Assembly (NCBI GenBank): GCA_013399305.1
Contig: VXAI01000475.1
Span: 13,921-77,920 of the forward strand
Direction: 5' to 3'
Source of the DNA: Rostratula benghalensis
Taxonomy: Eukaryota; Chordata; Aves; Charadriiformes; Rostratulidae
Length of the DNA stretch: 64,000 nt
Part shown: piece after piece, positions 27,201 through 40,194 of the stretch
Layout: each line of letters starts with the position of its first letter
Numbering within the stretch: position 1 is the stretch's first letter
Made by a program: the position numbers and the translations under genes
The notes under the pieces: generated by a model
Told to the model about the DNA's origin: nothing
Database searches by the model: none
Seen by the model: the letters and a program-made list of their open reading frames with translations, nothing else

Positions 27201-29428
27201 TGTTCTTGGTACCCCTGGGGTCCTCCAGGCAATGTCCCCAGGCAACTACACACTTGCCTGCCAGTCCTTCATCAATGACTTCTTGCTTTTGTTGGCTGTA
27301 TTCCAGAAAGCAGTCTATCAGCACCTTACTTGCTAGATTGGACACTGGAGGTCTGCACACACCCTCAGGTAACTCTCTTAAAAGAACCCAAGTGCATTGT
27401 AACTCTGTGTGGCTTTTCTTCCAAGCTTTCCCCCTGGACCAGACATATTTTTTCTCACTCCAGACAGAGAGAAATTTTTGCCTTTTCTTCACAAATTCTG
27501 AATGATGTCATGAAGACACCCAGTCTTGCGGTCAGGAAATTCTTCAGTAATTGGAAGTAACTATTAAAATGTTGCCTCGCATACCAGTTGAGTGGACATA
27601 CCAGATAAATCATGCCTGTCTAGACACTTATGTGAATGTGGACATTCACAAGTCTGGACAGGACTGCTGAGTCCTCTCTCAAAGGACTCAGTCTTACAAG
27701 ACACCAGTCAAAAGCTCACTACAGTGCTGCAAGAGCCCTTCCCTCCTGCACATCAAATGGGAGAGAAATGTTTCCAGGGCTTTGTCCAGCCTATCTGCAG
27801 TGAACCAATCATACTTCTACCACAAGCCCTTGCAGAAGGCCATACATCAGGAGATCTCATTAGTCAGGGTTTCTGAAAGGTTGCACATGTTTTCCTTTGG
27901 CTTTCCCCTGTCTTTTACCACTGATATTTCCCTCAACTGCACATCCTATTGTATACATATGCATACAAGAACTTTCTTGATTTTTACATTAGCTGATAAA
28001 ATTTGATCTCTTCCCCTGCAAGTGTTGCCTCATTTCAATCAGCCATATTGCAAGTCACACTTTTTCTGGAGCAAACTGCCCCTATGCACATGAACATCTC
28101 ACCTGGATCCCTGCAGATCACACTGTGAGCTGTACTGAGGGCATTTCTCCTTGATCTCCCACAAAACTCTTCAGCTTGCATAAGACATATAAATACTTGT
28201 AGAATGCAGAAGAAGATAGCCCACTAACTAGTGAGGAGGGACCTCAACACACACGGTCACATGCCTCATACAAAGGAGAACCAAATCAGCGGAAGGGGGT
28301 AAAAATACATACCAGTGATATGGGGGTAAGTGCTGCTGATTTCCTGGGAGTGAGAGGATCTCAGACAGCTGTCCTTTTGTGTTCTCCATGTTGAATGTTC
28401 TCATCAGAGGGCTCTGGAGAAAGAGCTGCCACTGCCACTTTTCAGCCCTGTTTTGTGACTGAACTCCAAGTTTACCACCCCCCCTGCAACCACAAAATCA
28501 ATTCAGTGAATTTAGCCTGAACTGGGGAAGATGAGCACATCTAGAAGCTCATTTTCCTGTGAATACATTACTCAGACACTGCAGAATAAAGGATAGGCTA
28601 ACTCTTCCCTTTTTGCTCACGTTATGCCTCCTCCTGCAGTACCAGAGCCTGCATCAGGTACAGTTTCCAAGCAGTAGCGTGCCACTAGCCTCATCAGTTA
28701 CCAGACTCAAATACTCATTTTCCTAAGTATTGTCTCATGTGGTAGACAGCAGATATGAAGAAGAGTGCAGAACAGGATGAGTTTGATTTCTGTCATTTAA
28801 TTTACTGGAACAGGATCCCAGACACTCACTCCAGATCCCCTGTGCATACAGACAAAACAAGGCATTGTTTTGTGGCAGTACTTGCCCTGTGGTGGTAATG
28901 GTACTACTAGATTACTACCTAAAAGAATTTTTCTCCCTGTTGAAACCTAGCTGGGTTCATTTCATCATAGTTATGTGAAATGCAGGAGATGGACAAACAC
29001 ATGCACAAAAAGACATGGGCAAAATCATGAGATGCACCCTGAATTAAGTCCATGATAGTGGTGTTCCCACAAGCTGGCTTGAGTGCAGCTGAGTAGCACA
29101 AGGGCTCAGCAGCTGCAGTAGATCTAGCAAGAGAGAGTAGAAGTTGCCTATGAGGTAGAAGGGATGTCAAAGAAACAGGCACAATAAGCAAATACATGTA
29201 CTATCTTCCACTTGCAGTGATCCACTTGCATTCCACTTGGATTCCTGTAGGAGGGCATGTCCAGAAAAGAAAGGATTTCTCAGACATAATACCCCTCCAC
29301 AGGTTGCTGTGGTTCTTCTGTGACCTGTAAAAGCAAAGAAACTCCAGACACTTTAAAGACTTTTGGCTTGGTCCTTCTTAAAATACACCTTGCATTTTAA
29401 AATACACCTAAAATACACCTTAAAACTC

Positions 29429-29453
29429 ACACCTTGAAAACGGATTTCAACCT
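29429..29453 (+). repeat. 25-bp direct repeat, left copy
   Basis: The 25 bases starting ACACCTTGAAAACGG occur exactly again at 30660-30684 on the same strand, 1,231 bp away. The two copies bracket the CR1 fragment at 29698-30240. The left copy follows a small array of AAAATACACCTT-like units at 29378-29425. Confidence 0.9.
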
Positions 29454-29697
29454 TCTTAAGGTTATTACCTTTCCTCCTTCATTCACAAGCTATGGGAGGG
29501 CCTTTCCTCAGATGATAGCTTCAGGGAGCAAGCAACTCAGTGAAGTAAGAGTCATCAAATGAGTGTTTTGTAAAATATTCATGCATAAAAAAAGGAAATT
29601 GTTCCATACTATCAACTTTAGCGGTTCTCAGGTGTGTAATGCTATGGGTATTTGTGCATTACATATACAGCTTTCCCATCACTTCCCTGTTTTTCAC

Positions 29698-30240
29698 TGG
29701 ATTGTAGAATAGTTTGGATTGTAAGGGAACCTTTGAAGTTCACCTAGTCCAAACCATCTGCAATGAGCAGGGATATCTTTGCTCAAATCCCTGCCCAACC
29801 TGCCCTTGAATGTTTCCAGGGATGTAGCATCAACCACCTTTCCAGGCAACCTGTGCCAATGTTTCACCAGTGTCAGTGTGAAAAAAATCCTTCCTTTATT
29901 CAGTCTGAATCTGCCCTTCTTAGATTTAAAACCCTTGTCCCTTGTTCTACCATAACAGGCGTCAGTGTAAAAAAATCCTTCCTTTATCCAGTCTGAATCT
30001 ACACTTTTTAGGTTTAAAACCATTATCCCTTGTTCTATCACAACAGGCCTCTATTCCTATATTTCTTATAAGCCCCCTTATGGACTGAAAAGCCACAATA
30101 AGGTCTCCTTGGAGTGTTTTCTTCTCCAGGCTAAACAACCCCAATTCTCTCAGCCTGTCTTCATGGGGCAAGTGTTCCCATCCCCCTCTGATCATTTTTG
30201 TGGACCTCCAACAGGTCAATGTCTTTCTTGTACTGTTTTT
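29698..30240 (-). mobile_element. CR1 LINE 3' fragment with internal tandem duplication, minus strand
   Basis: On the minus strand this carries the CR1 ORF2 C-terminal end (motifs such as [14 protein letters not shown] and HWHRLPGKVVD) and the 3' terminal region, ending near 29698. Within it a segment of 88-89 bp is present twice in tandem (29872-29960 and 29961-30048), with roughly one difference per nine bases between copies. The duplication repeats the part encoding the TRDxGFKxKxxRFRL block. The element is 5'-truncated and has no long intact frame. Confidence 0.88.
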
Positions 30241-30659
30241 CTATCTCCACTGCATCAATATACAATGCTCCAAACACATCTGTAACTGCCAGGGTTACCA
30301 TGACAGCATCCCATGTACTGTTAGCTAGTCAGTAAACCAGTTTAAAGATGAATAGGCAACACAAACCACTATGGATTATAGGATGCTGGCACCCTACGCT
30401 TGTAATGTCGGGGGCTGCTCATGATTAATTATGCAATGTGGAACAGAATTGATGTTCTTCAAAATGCAGAGGGAGTTGCTCAGTAAAAGCAGGCAGTTTG
30501 AATTGGCAACTCTTATAAACATTACTATTCTTCAAACTGGTTTAATTTTCCAGCACTGCTCATTCTCTCCTGCCTATATTTCAAAAGCCCATTTATTTTC
30601 CTGGTATTTCAATTCGTAGATAGAGCAGAGTGAAGCTAGTCACAACAAGCCCTCCATGA

Positions 30660-30684
30660 ACACCTTGAAAACGGATTTCAACCT
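30660..30684 (+). repeat. 25-bp direct repeat, right copy
   Basis: This is an exact copy of 29429-29453. The sequence outside the 25 bases diverges at once on both sides. Confidence 0.9.
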
Positions 30685-32207
30685 AATGTTTTCATGTTGC
30701 CACTGCCACTACCAGTAAGTTGAGATCCTGGCTTCACACATTTCCCAGTCTTCCTTTCTTTTTCCTCTGTGCATTTGTCTTCCTGGTGTTTTCTGTGCTC
30801 CATCTGGCCACTTTCATCTGATTCCAAATGCTCCATTCTACACTGTTCTTCACCTACACATGTCCTTATCTTCTCCTGCTCTCCTACCAAACCTCTCCCT
30901 CCAACAACCAGTACTGCTCAGGGAAGAGACACTATATGCTTCTGCTGGTTTTAGTCTGCTAAATGTGGACCCCAGCCTTGAACACCAGAGTAGCTGGATG
31001 TCATGTGGACAAAGCCCTCGAGAGGACCTTCTCCACATGCTTAAACATTTGTAAGATTTGGATCTTTGATTCTCAGACCCTTGAGTCAGAGAATGCATCA
31101 TTCGCTTTGCACAACCAACAGCACTTAAGGTAATTATACACTCAGAAAATTATAGTCAATCTGCATATGCCTACATAAAAGCAGCATGACACTGACATTT
31201 CAAATGCAGAATTAAACTGATTTGGCCTTTATTTTCCAAGGGTACTTAAAACATTTTAAACAATACAGCATCAGGCAAGCAAAGGACTTCAATGATGGAA
31301 ATGATTTGCAAGTTAGGTCTCTCTTGGCAGGGTGAGCAAAGCTCCCCTGATTTCAGTGGGAATGAAACAAGGCCATTAAACAATAACATTAAAAAGCCCT
31401 TTCCAGGCAAGTGGAAAAGAGAGAGTTTTCAGGGGGATGTCACATGTAAGAATATAAGAAAATCTAATTAATCTGAGGAAAACAAATCCAGCAATTTGAG
31501 TTAAGCATCCATCAACAGGTGAAACACTTCTGTAGAAGTTACACTTGCTCTGCATTTAGCCAAGATATTTTCAAAACATCACATATGAAATACAAACTAA
31601 TTATAATCTTTGCATGAAAGAGGAAAACTGCCCAATCTCTGTGTCTTTGTTTCAGCTAATCTACGTTCACTGCACTCTTCATGCAAATGAGCACATTTGT
31701 TGCAACTAGGACAAAATTACTTTGCTAATCATCTAGTATTTTTTCATCAGAATTTCAGGCTTTAAATAGCTTGCTTGTGCTATACCTGTCTGCTAGCCAT
31801 GCTATAGCACACTTTTGCTATCATCATGTAAAATTCACCCCAGAACAAGTGAGCAGGCTCTACGAAAAACTTTTCCAGTGAATGGAGAAGGAAAGACTGA
31901 CTTTTCTGCCTCTGCTGATTTGCACGCTAGTATAGTATTGTGTGTCCCTTCTGTCAGCAGACAGCCCCCAGGCATGTCCCCACAATGTTTTGTAAAGGGG
32001 AAAAGGCTTTCACCCCAACTTGCAGTTTCAGTCCCAACTCCAACTCCCTTTCCTTTCAGCTAAGACTCTGGTGCAGATAGTGGCACGTAAACTGACAAAT
32101 GCAGCAATGCAGAGAAGAATTGAAGGGGTGGCACTTTTCTATTTGTACTTCTCAGCCAAAACAGGCAACAGCTGTCCTGACTCCACCACCAGGATCCTAA
32201 GGCAGAG

Positions 32208-32249
32208 CTGCAGGTGTTTACCTGCAGTGTTTACCTGCAGGTGTTTACC
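32208..32249 (+). repeat. Short tandem repeat of a GTGTTTACCTGCAG-type unit
   Basis: Three consecutive units of 12-14 bp contain GTGTTTACC and CTGCAG. Because CTGCAG is self-complementary and GGTGTTTACC is nearly so, the stretch is also locally palindromic. It sits in non-coding DNA. Confidence 0.75.
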
Positions 32250-34734
32250 AAAGGCTACAAAGCCTTTGTTACAAGCCCAGTAAAATTCTGTTACTGAGGA
32301 ACATTTGCCAGGTGACTCCAGCTACTACTCTCTCTCTGGAGTGAGTAAGAAGGAACTTGAAGGAGCTTCTTCAGTAAGTATTTAAATAAAGCTGTTCCAG
32401 GATCAGGGGAACTAGCAAAGTCTGTTTTTAACATCCATCCCTTGCCCGAAGCATACCTGCATGGACCAGTCAGACAGCTGCTTTTTTATGTGAACTGGAC
32501 ATTAGGTAGGTCCTGACTGCTCAGTCTTCAGTGTCCTGAGATCCCTGCCCATGACACACTGCTGATACTTAGCAGAGAGACACAGGAACTCAGATTATCC
32601 TAAGACCTCTGCTTTGCTCCAGGTTTTGTTGAGACAGGTCTGCACTATGCATAAGGTCACACAAGTTTTGTTTCCTTATGTCCTCTTTCTCTCCCACCAG
32701 TAAAACTATTTCTTTGCACAGGATGTTGAGTTGAAAGCACCTGTCAGAAATCACCCATCGTGACCTCAAGTGTAGGCAAAATATCAGTCCCTGTCAGACA
32801 ACTGGCTTGATTTTGTACGTTGTTCTTTTTCCCCTAGGGTTTTCACAAAATTACTTTTATTTTGTCTCACTCAGAGATACTGCATGTGTTAAAAGGACAG
32901 ATGCTATTCAGTGCCACTGCCAAAAGTCCTGAGCAAGTGGCGTTGGGTGGAGAGTTCATGTGCAGCTGAAATGCAAGAGGCTCTCACCCACTCCTAAGCT
33001 ACTTTTCAGGGCTGTTGACTCCAGCCAAGAGAGCTGCACCAGCTCTCTGTTTTCTTAAGCATTTTTTCAAAATAAAAACCCACCCATAATACATGCAAAT
33101 ACTGCCCCAAAACTTCACTTCTGCCCCCATGCCTCATTTTTCTCATCAGTCAAGCACTTCTGGGGAGTCTACTGTAGGACGTACTGTAAGCAGGGACCAA
33201 GGCAGAACTGGAGCCCGTGGATCTGTTTGTCACTTTCCCTTTTAAAAGCCAAGTTTAGAAAACAAGATGTTCATTTCCATGGCCCTAGGAATGATTCAGC
33301 AGCACAAGTTCTTTAATTTGATCTTGTGCCCAGTCTACAAACTCAACAACTGCTTTGCACAAATGGTGACAAACTAACCTGTACCAAACCAGCAAATCTA
33401 AGCAACCACAGACACTAACTGTTCTCCAGCACCATCTCTGGGACCACAGAGTAGGCTTTTTCAGGTGACCACCCCATACATACAACTTCTGCTGCTCAGC
33501 AAAAGTTCAGGACAGGTGGGACTATTTTACCCAATGGGAAGTCCTATGGCCTCCAAAGACAGCACTCTTTGAGCAGCTTTCATTTTATTTTATCAGGAAA
33601 AGGTCAGCTGAAGTCTTCCTATCTTACCAGATATAACCAACTCTCAGAGTAACAGCTGCAGGGACATTTGAGTGGTTTGGACCTCTTGTCTTCTTCCTGG
33701 TGATCAATTCACCACTCCTGCAGTACTGGGTGCACATGTGCTGTATGAGCCATGCTGTGTCATGTTCTGCCTTACAAGTGGTCTCTGCAGCAGACATCAT
33801 CAAAATAACACCCTGCAGTGGTAAAATCAGAGGCACTTAAAAAGGCATTAGATGATGAAACTTTTACCATGTATAGTCTGTCTTGAAACTAAGGATTTTG
33901 TTGAAGCTAGCACACTGATTCTTAAGATGACAATATCACACGAAATGGGGGTGCTTTGAGCCGTGGATTGGACTTGAGTTATACCTTCAGCACCATGCTG
34001 AAAATGTGTTCTCAATACCCCACTAATGCGGAGGACAATGGTGTTACTCTGAGCAGGTGAGACAGCTGCTGAAGGAACAGGGCTACTCCCCATAGCAACC
34101 CAAGACTTTTATCAAAATTTGGGAGATAACAAGTCTTTTAGGATGAATTAATGTCCCTCATTAGGCAAAATGCAAAAATTAATGTTCACCAACCTAGTTC
34201 TCAGTCTGAAGCCAGAAAAACAACCTCAGAAAGAAAGTCACCTCTGTGTATGTGTGTCCTACCCAATGTACCTGTCATATGGGCCTGCAAAGATCACAAC
34301 AAAGCCACAGCTTTCACTTCAGGCCTGATAGGCAAACATTTTGGGAAATCATCTGAATCATGTCAAAATGGGACCTTAATCTGGGAAGGACCTGAATAGA
34401 CCACTGAATCTGGGAAGCCTCAACCTACAGAGGCACTGAAATTGACAGAGTTAAGGGCAAATGACATTAAACCTCCAGTGATGCTGACTTGTTGTATCTA
34501 AAGTATGGATACATAGCTACATAAAATAAAACCAAAATTAAGAACAGTTTTTAGCTGCAATGCTTATCTCTTAAAAAAAATACCCAATGACATGTTTTAT
34601 TTCCTGTTGGCAAAACTTTTTTAATTTTCATTACAAAATCAATGACAAAGCTCTTTGACTTCAGGAAATAGTCTGTGAAGTGGCCAGTAAAAAATTGCAG
34701 TCAACTTTAAACATAACAAAGCCAGAGAGTCATT

Positions 34735-35060
34735 GAAAAATGTTTGCTGGAAGAGACCTCTAGAGCTCACCCAATACAACGTCCAGCCCAGAGGAGAGCC
34801 AACTAAATAAGGCTGCTCTAAGGGGGATGATACCCAACATTCCTGGGGTGACCATCTGGGCTCCACCCTAGAGGACAAAAGGTTCCTCTGACCTCCTGGG
34901 AATGTCTTGTACTGCAACTTCTGTCTGTTGCCTTTGGGGCTGTCCTTGTGAGAAGAGTCTACCTACATGCAGGAGTCCTACCTACACGTAAGAGGAGTCT
35001 CCATGCCCTCCTTCTTGGGAGCTGACTGCAGCCAAGGGGGCTCCCTGATGCTTTCTCATC
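34735..35060 (-). mobile_element. Probable diverged CR1 3' fragment, minus strand
   Basis: The plus strand reads GGAAGAGACCTCTAGAGCTC followed by a CCAATACAACGTCCAGCCC-like block. This matches the general form of an inverted CR1 3' end (kilobase copies elsewhere in the window show GGAAAGGACCTCTGAGATCA at the same place). Further right the resemblance fades into sequence mentioning CTTCTTGGGAGCTGACTGC. It is an old or different subfamily copy, and the right boundary is a guess. Confidence 0.45.
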
Positions 35061-35701
35061 CCCAGGCTGAAGCAAGGCACTAACCCCTGTGAACTTAGGT
35101 GATTAAAGACTATCTGTGGTTAACACAAAGGTCTGGAGACAGATAACAAGAACAGGCTGAGGATCTCTACTAATCTAATCACTTAATCAGTAATTTATAG
35201 TAATTTATTTAGATGATAATCTAATCACTCAGTCAGCAATTAGACAGTTGTCTTTGGTATGAAGTGCACCAGGATTAGTCAACTAAAGAAACTCCTGTCC
35301 TGGAAGACCCTGCAGACTGAAACAGCTTACTGCCTAAAAGAGCACATGACTCATTATGGGATGTACTGGGTAGAGCACTTTGGGATTCTGAAAAACTTAC
35401 AGGATGTTTTTAGGGGAATTGATGGAACATGTATGAACATGTATGAGATTATGTATTGCCGGGGAAAGGATCAAAGGGGAAAAAATAGGATCCAGATGGC
35501 TTGGGAAGAAACAATCATGGGAAAGGGGAGGAAAAATGTGAATTAAAAGGGCTGGTTGAATATAATCAAGCTGTTAGTGCATTTCTCTAGTGGAGATTTT
35601 CACTTTGTCACTGTGTCCCCCATCCTCGCATTAAATCCTAATCCTTTGTGAGTGCAGTCATTTACTCTTAGTAGCTATGTGTGAACGAACACCAGTGACT
35701 T

Positions 35702-36566
35702 CATTCTCCTGTATTTGTGCTTGGGATTGCGGTGACCCAAGTGCAGGACCTTGCACTTGATCTGGTTAAGCTTTATGAGGTTCTCACTGTCCCACATGTC
35801 AAGTCTGTCTAGGACCTTCTCTATGGCATCCCTTCCTTGCAGCGTGTCAACCATGCCACACAGCTTGGTGTTACTGGCAAACTTGCTGAGGTTCTCACTC
35901 AATCACGTTGTGGACAAAAAGATGCTAAACAGTACTGTTTAACAGCCTCAGTATTGATATACCTGAGGATTTGAGAGCAACCCTGAGGAGGACTTGGCTG
36001 TGCTGGTGGATGAGAAACTCAACATGAGCCCACGATATGCGCTTGCAGCCCAGAAAGCCAAACGCATCCTGGGGTGCATCAAAAGCAGCGTGGCCAGCAG
36101 GATGAGGGAGGTGCATCTGCCCCTCTACTCTGCTCTTGTGACACCCCACCTGAAGTACTGTGATCAGTTTTGGAGACCTCAGCACAAGAAGGACATGGAC
36201 TCATCAGAACAGGGCCAGTGGAGGGCCATGAATATGGTAAGAGGGCTGGAGCACCTCTCCTATGAAACAAGCCGAGAGAGCTTCCTACATGAGATGGGAA
36301 GGGGCTCTTTATCAGGGAGTGTAGCGATAGGATAAGGGGTAATGGTTTTAAATTGAAATTCTATTAGGAAGAACTTCTTTACTGTGAGGGTGGTGAAACA
36401 CTGGAATAGGTTGCCCAGAGAAGCTGTGGATGCCCCAAAGTGTTCAAGCCCAGGCTGGATGGGGCTTTGAGTAACCTGCTGTAATGGGAGGTGTCCCTGC
36501 CCATGGCAGGGGGGTTGGAATTCAATGACCTTTATGATCCTTTTCAACCCTAACCATTCTATGATT
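35702..36566 (+). mobile_element. CR1 LINE with inverted 5' segment (twin-priming-like structure)
   Basis: Two CR1 segments meet head to head near 35945-35962. The right part (about 35962-36566) reads on the plus strand from NPEEDLAVLVDEKLNMSP to a normal CR1 3' end with an ATTCTATG tail. The left part (about 35942-35702) reads on the minus strand from an LF.IF block through SKFASNTKLCGMV to LHLGHRNPKHKYRR. In intact CR1 copies such as the one at 49503 the left segment directly precedes the right one, with at most a few bases missing. Together they therefore form one insertion whose 5' part was inverted on integration, as described for L1 twin priming. Two independent insertions are the alternative. 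Confidence 0.8.
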
Positions 36567-36819
36567 CAAGATGGACTCTCCAGTAAGACAAGAGGTCTGG
36601 ACAAAAGCAATGGAAGCATGGTGCCTCTGTCTGGGTGCCACTAGCAGGGGAGGCCACTGGGATTTGGACCAGGTGTTGGATATCTACCTATACAAGCACA
36701 CCACTACCAAACTCCTCCCAGCCAGGGGCAGGACTCAGTGTTTACTGATGCTGTACTCCAGGCTCCCAGTATAGAGCATTTCTCTAGCCTGTTATGGTCC
36801 CTCCAAAGGGTAGCCATAT

Positions 36820-37150
36820 ATACCCCTCCCCCAGTTTGGTACCATCTCCAGACTTGCCCTGGTCTTGCCATTCCCTCATTCAGCTTAAGATCTTAAATTG
36901 CCTTGCCCTAGGACTGCTCCATCAGTGACACTACTGCTCACCAGCCAGTCATGGGACCTCAGACCACCAAAGTCAACCCTCAAAGAGCTGTGATCCATCA
37001 GCCCACTGATCCACTTGGGCACCAAGTATACTATACTGAAGGCCTTGCTTAAGTCCAGTTGTCCAACATCCAGCGCTTTTCCCTTCTCCACAGAGTCATC
37101 TGTCATCTCTTCAGAAAGGGCAATCAGCCACCAATTGGCCAGGCACAAAT
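36820..37150 (-). mobile_element. Possible ancient CR1-like reverse transcriptase remnant, minus strand
   Basis: The minus frame 37148-36885 contains KGKALDVGQLDLSKAFSIVY, which resembles the RT block GKAVDVxYLDFSKAFDTV of CR1-type LINEs. About 50 residues later comes VTDGAVLGQG, which may be a decayed [10 protein letters not shown]. Flanking plus-strand text at 36830 (GTTTGGTACCATCTCCAGAC) resembles the inverted FADD region. No terminus is visible. It could belong to another LINE clade. Confidence 0.45.
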
Positions 37151-40100
37151 TGTCCTCGTAAGTCCCTCTTGGTCATTTCCTCTCTGCCCAGTTCTTGGAA
37201 AACAGTCTCCCTCTCCACCATTTGCTGGGAACTGAGAAGCAGTTGATGGCCAGTCATTCCTCAGATCCTCATTACTTTCTGGAAGATGGTGCCGTGCTAG
37301 CCTCAGGAATATCACCCAAGTACAGCTGTTGACAGTGACGGCCTGCAATGAGATCAGCCATCTCCCTTTCCTGCCCCACTGATCAGTGGGACCATAGTTT
37401 CTTCACCCTCCCTATTCTGCTGAAGCACTCAAGAAAACCTTGATTTTTCAGAGGAAGGCCTTCATGGCAACTTGCATCTGTGGCCCCTTGTCCTGTCACT
37501 GAGCAGATGCAGAGAGAAATCTTGTTTAATTTACAAATGCTTTACATGACAAATTGCAAAAATTGCGCTGACAGCACCCTGACAGGAGCAGTGGTTTAGC
37601 ACACACTCATCACCTGCTGCGAACAGTGGGGTGCATGATGTGGATGTTCTGATGGCTTACAGAGCCAAAGAGAACACCGGGTTTTTTTCTAGAGAAGAGA
37701 AACACAGATACATAGTATCAGAAATAAGAATAGATTTTTGAATTTTGCTCTAAACCTGAATTCATTTATAAGAATCTCTTCTTAGTTCAAGCTTCATCAC
37801 ACTCTGGGTCTCTGGGACAATACTGGACATATGTTACAAGACTTGCGTGGCAGTGAGCTACAATGACTGATGGTGATCTAGTAAAATATTAGCAGAGAAA
37901 AATATAGACCACTGTAGATGGCTGAATATGACTCTAACCAGCAGTGAACATGTAAAGTGGAAAATTTACCTTGTGTCAAAACTTCATCCATACAGAGAAG
38001 TACACAACATCCCTGCTCAGAATGCATTTAAGGAGGAGCCTATGCACAGTGTACTCCTGAGGAAGCTGCAGCCCAGACTGATGCCACACCACACCAGGGA
38101 ACGTAGAAGACTTGGTCAGAAGAAAGGGATCTGCTCAGAACAGCAGAAATCATTCCATGTACCAGTGCTGCTTCCCATATGGCTAGTCTTCTTGTCTGAG
38201 GGTTTGGGACATGCTGAATGTGACAGGAGTTGTGATGAGGAGGGAAGAGGAGCAGCTAACTAGGGAGATGAGAATTTGTATACAGGCATTTGCTTTCTCT
38301 GTACATTCAGACCAATTGTCAAAACTTTATTTTGACTTTAAAAAAAATATTATTACATAATTCCCCAATTCAAGTCTGTTTGCCTGCGGCAAGAACCAGC
38401 TCATTTCTTCATTGCCTCAGCTTAGCATTGCATTAACCCAAAAGCTGATGAAGTTAAAATTTGCCTAGATCCAAAGAGAAAGGGTGGGAAAGAACAAAAA
38501 TGGAAATTCTGAAGTTTTTTTGTGTTTTCTTCAGGTATCACCCAAACTCATGTGTTAACTTGAGACAGAGATGCAGTCCTTCTTCCTTCTGTTTCTGGCG
38601 TAATAATAACAGTTTTTCCAATCCATTTATTTCCTCCTGGATTGAATCTGGGCTTCTTTCAACCTCAGAGGAGAAAGGGGCACTATGATTATTTAATTAA
38701 ATAATCTGAAGAAATGCAATCTTGATACGCTCACAATCATTTAGATTCCACTATTTGATAAAATGTCCAAGAGAGACACTAAAAGCAAAAAACACCAGAA
38801 GGAAGGAATAAAAATATTGTGACTGTCACCCCATATTGTTTTAGGATCCTGTACCCCAAAAGCAACTTCTCCTCCACCTCTTCAATCTCTTCATTAGCAT
38901 CCTTTATCTCTGAGTCAAATCACTTACAAACATATTATGAACGAACGCTAGGGAGGATTGCTTAGGAATTAACCAGGTAAGCAAACAGAGATCGTGTCGA
39001 TAAACTCCATATGGTTGCTAGGCAACAGGTAACCAGAAAAATACAGAGAATTATAAAAATGGTAAATGTGTACAACATTCACAAATACAAACTGTATTAA
39101 ATATCCCATAATTCGCTGTGAAAAACAATTTATTAAAAGCATTTAATTTTCAAATTTCCACCAGATCTCAGTAGTCTCTTCCCCAGGTGAACTGCAATAC
39201 GTGGCACGGCATACTTTTTGACATTTGCTCTATCTGAAATATAGATGGAAAATCTGTCATCAGTGATCCCAACAAATGTTCATTTTAAGACTTATAGCAA
39301 ATGTTAAAGTTCCCTGTATGCTTTTGTTCTGCTATACCTCTAATACATTTAAATTAAAACGTATTGGCTGCTAGCATGGACAAAAATATGAGGCAAAAAA
39401 CACACATGAAGAACCCTAATACTCAAGATAGTCATCTTCTAGAGAGAAGCAAGGCAAATAATACTGTTAGGAATTAATTATAGCATGTTCAAATGAGTTG
39501 GCTAAACAGGTCACTAGGCAGGAGGTGAGGCAAACACACAGCTTTTATTCTGCTGGTAAGTTAGCCCATTAAACTATTTTCTCACTCATGGTTCATATCT
39601 TTCTACAATAGTGTGGAAAACATGATCAAATGTTCAGCCCACCTGTCACCAACCTAATATTTATATATTAATAAAAAGAAACACATTTTAGCAGTGAATA
39701 GACTCCATAGAAGATTCATTACTTTGATAGCCCATTACCACTTCTTATCCAGTGCCTGGAGTGCAGATGGAGATCCATTACAGGTAACGATTGCCCTCAC
39801 CTTACAAAGAAAACACTGTCTTTAAATAGGAATGATGCCTGTCAAAACAAATAAAAAGATCTCTTACCTGGGATATTTATACAAAAAATCAATAATAATT
39901 ACAACACAGATGCTAGAAACAAAACAATCAACAAAAAAAAAAACCACCCCAAGGCCAATGAATACAAGATCTTGTGAACAGCACCAAGAAATCTGCATAT
40001 TTTTAGGATCCTGTACACTAAGTAGGTAAAAACATTGTATGTGCAAAAGATTTTTTTCAGTGCTCATGAGGTACTAGTCTGCATATTAAGATACACATTT

Positions 40101-40188
40101 TAAAATTCAAATAATATAATATTATCATTCTGTTATTTGGAGAGTACTACAACGACAGCTATAGAACAAAAGTTATCCATGAAAAATG
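37151..40188. other. Intergenic DNA without a recognised gene
   Basis: I see no exon, CR1 or LTR copy. The DNA becomes AT-rich towards the PIGG 3' end. Part of the right-hand side may be distal PIGG 3' UTR, since TTTATT (AATAAA on the minus strand) also occurs at 39544-39549. Confidence 0.5.
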
Positions 40189-40194
40189 TTTATT
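40189..40194 (-). terminator. Candidate PIGG polyadenylation signal (AATAAA on minus strand)
   Basis: TTTATT on the plus strand gives a canonical AATAAA 182 bases downstream of the PIGG stop codon, so the 3' UTR could be short. A second hexamer at 39544-39549 would give an 830-base UTR. Choice between them needs transcript data. Confidence 0.4.

Larger units (their letters stand above)
14236..29690. other. Intergenic DNA without a recognised gene
   Basis: No exon or CR1/LTR copy was recognised here. Long frames such as those at 21596-22105 (plus) and 15929-16345 (minus) have no domain, no splice context and no protein-like composition. Listed separately are a poly(A) run at 18375 and a 17-bp tandem repeat at 24165. 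Short perfect hairpins occur at 16864-16887 and 23317-23338. Confidence 0.55.
30241..34734. other. Intergenic DNA without a recognised gene
   Basis: No exon or transposon copy was recognised here. The second copy of a 25-bp direct repeat lies at 30660-30684, and a small GTGTTTACCTGCAG-type repeat lies near 32208-32249. Open frames are short and unremarkable. Confidence 0.5.

Noticed and set aside
35259..35546. 95-residue plus-strand frame beside the rearranged CR1
   Set aside because: No LINE or host protein motif is visible; probably chance.
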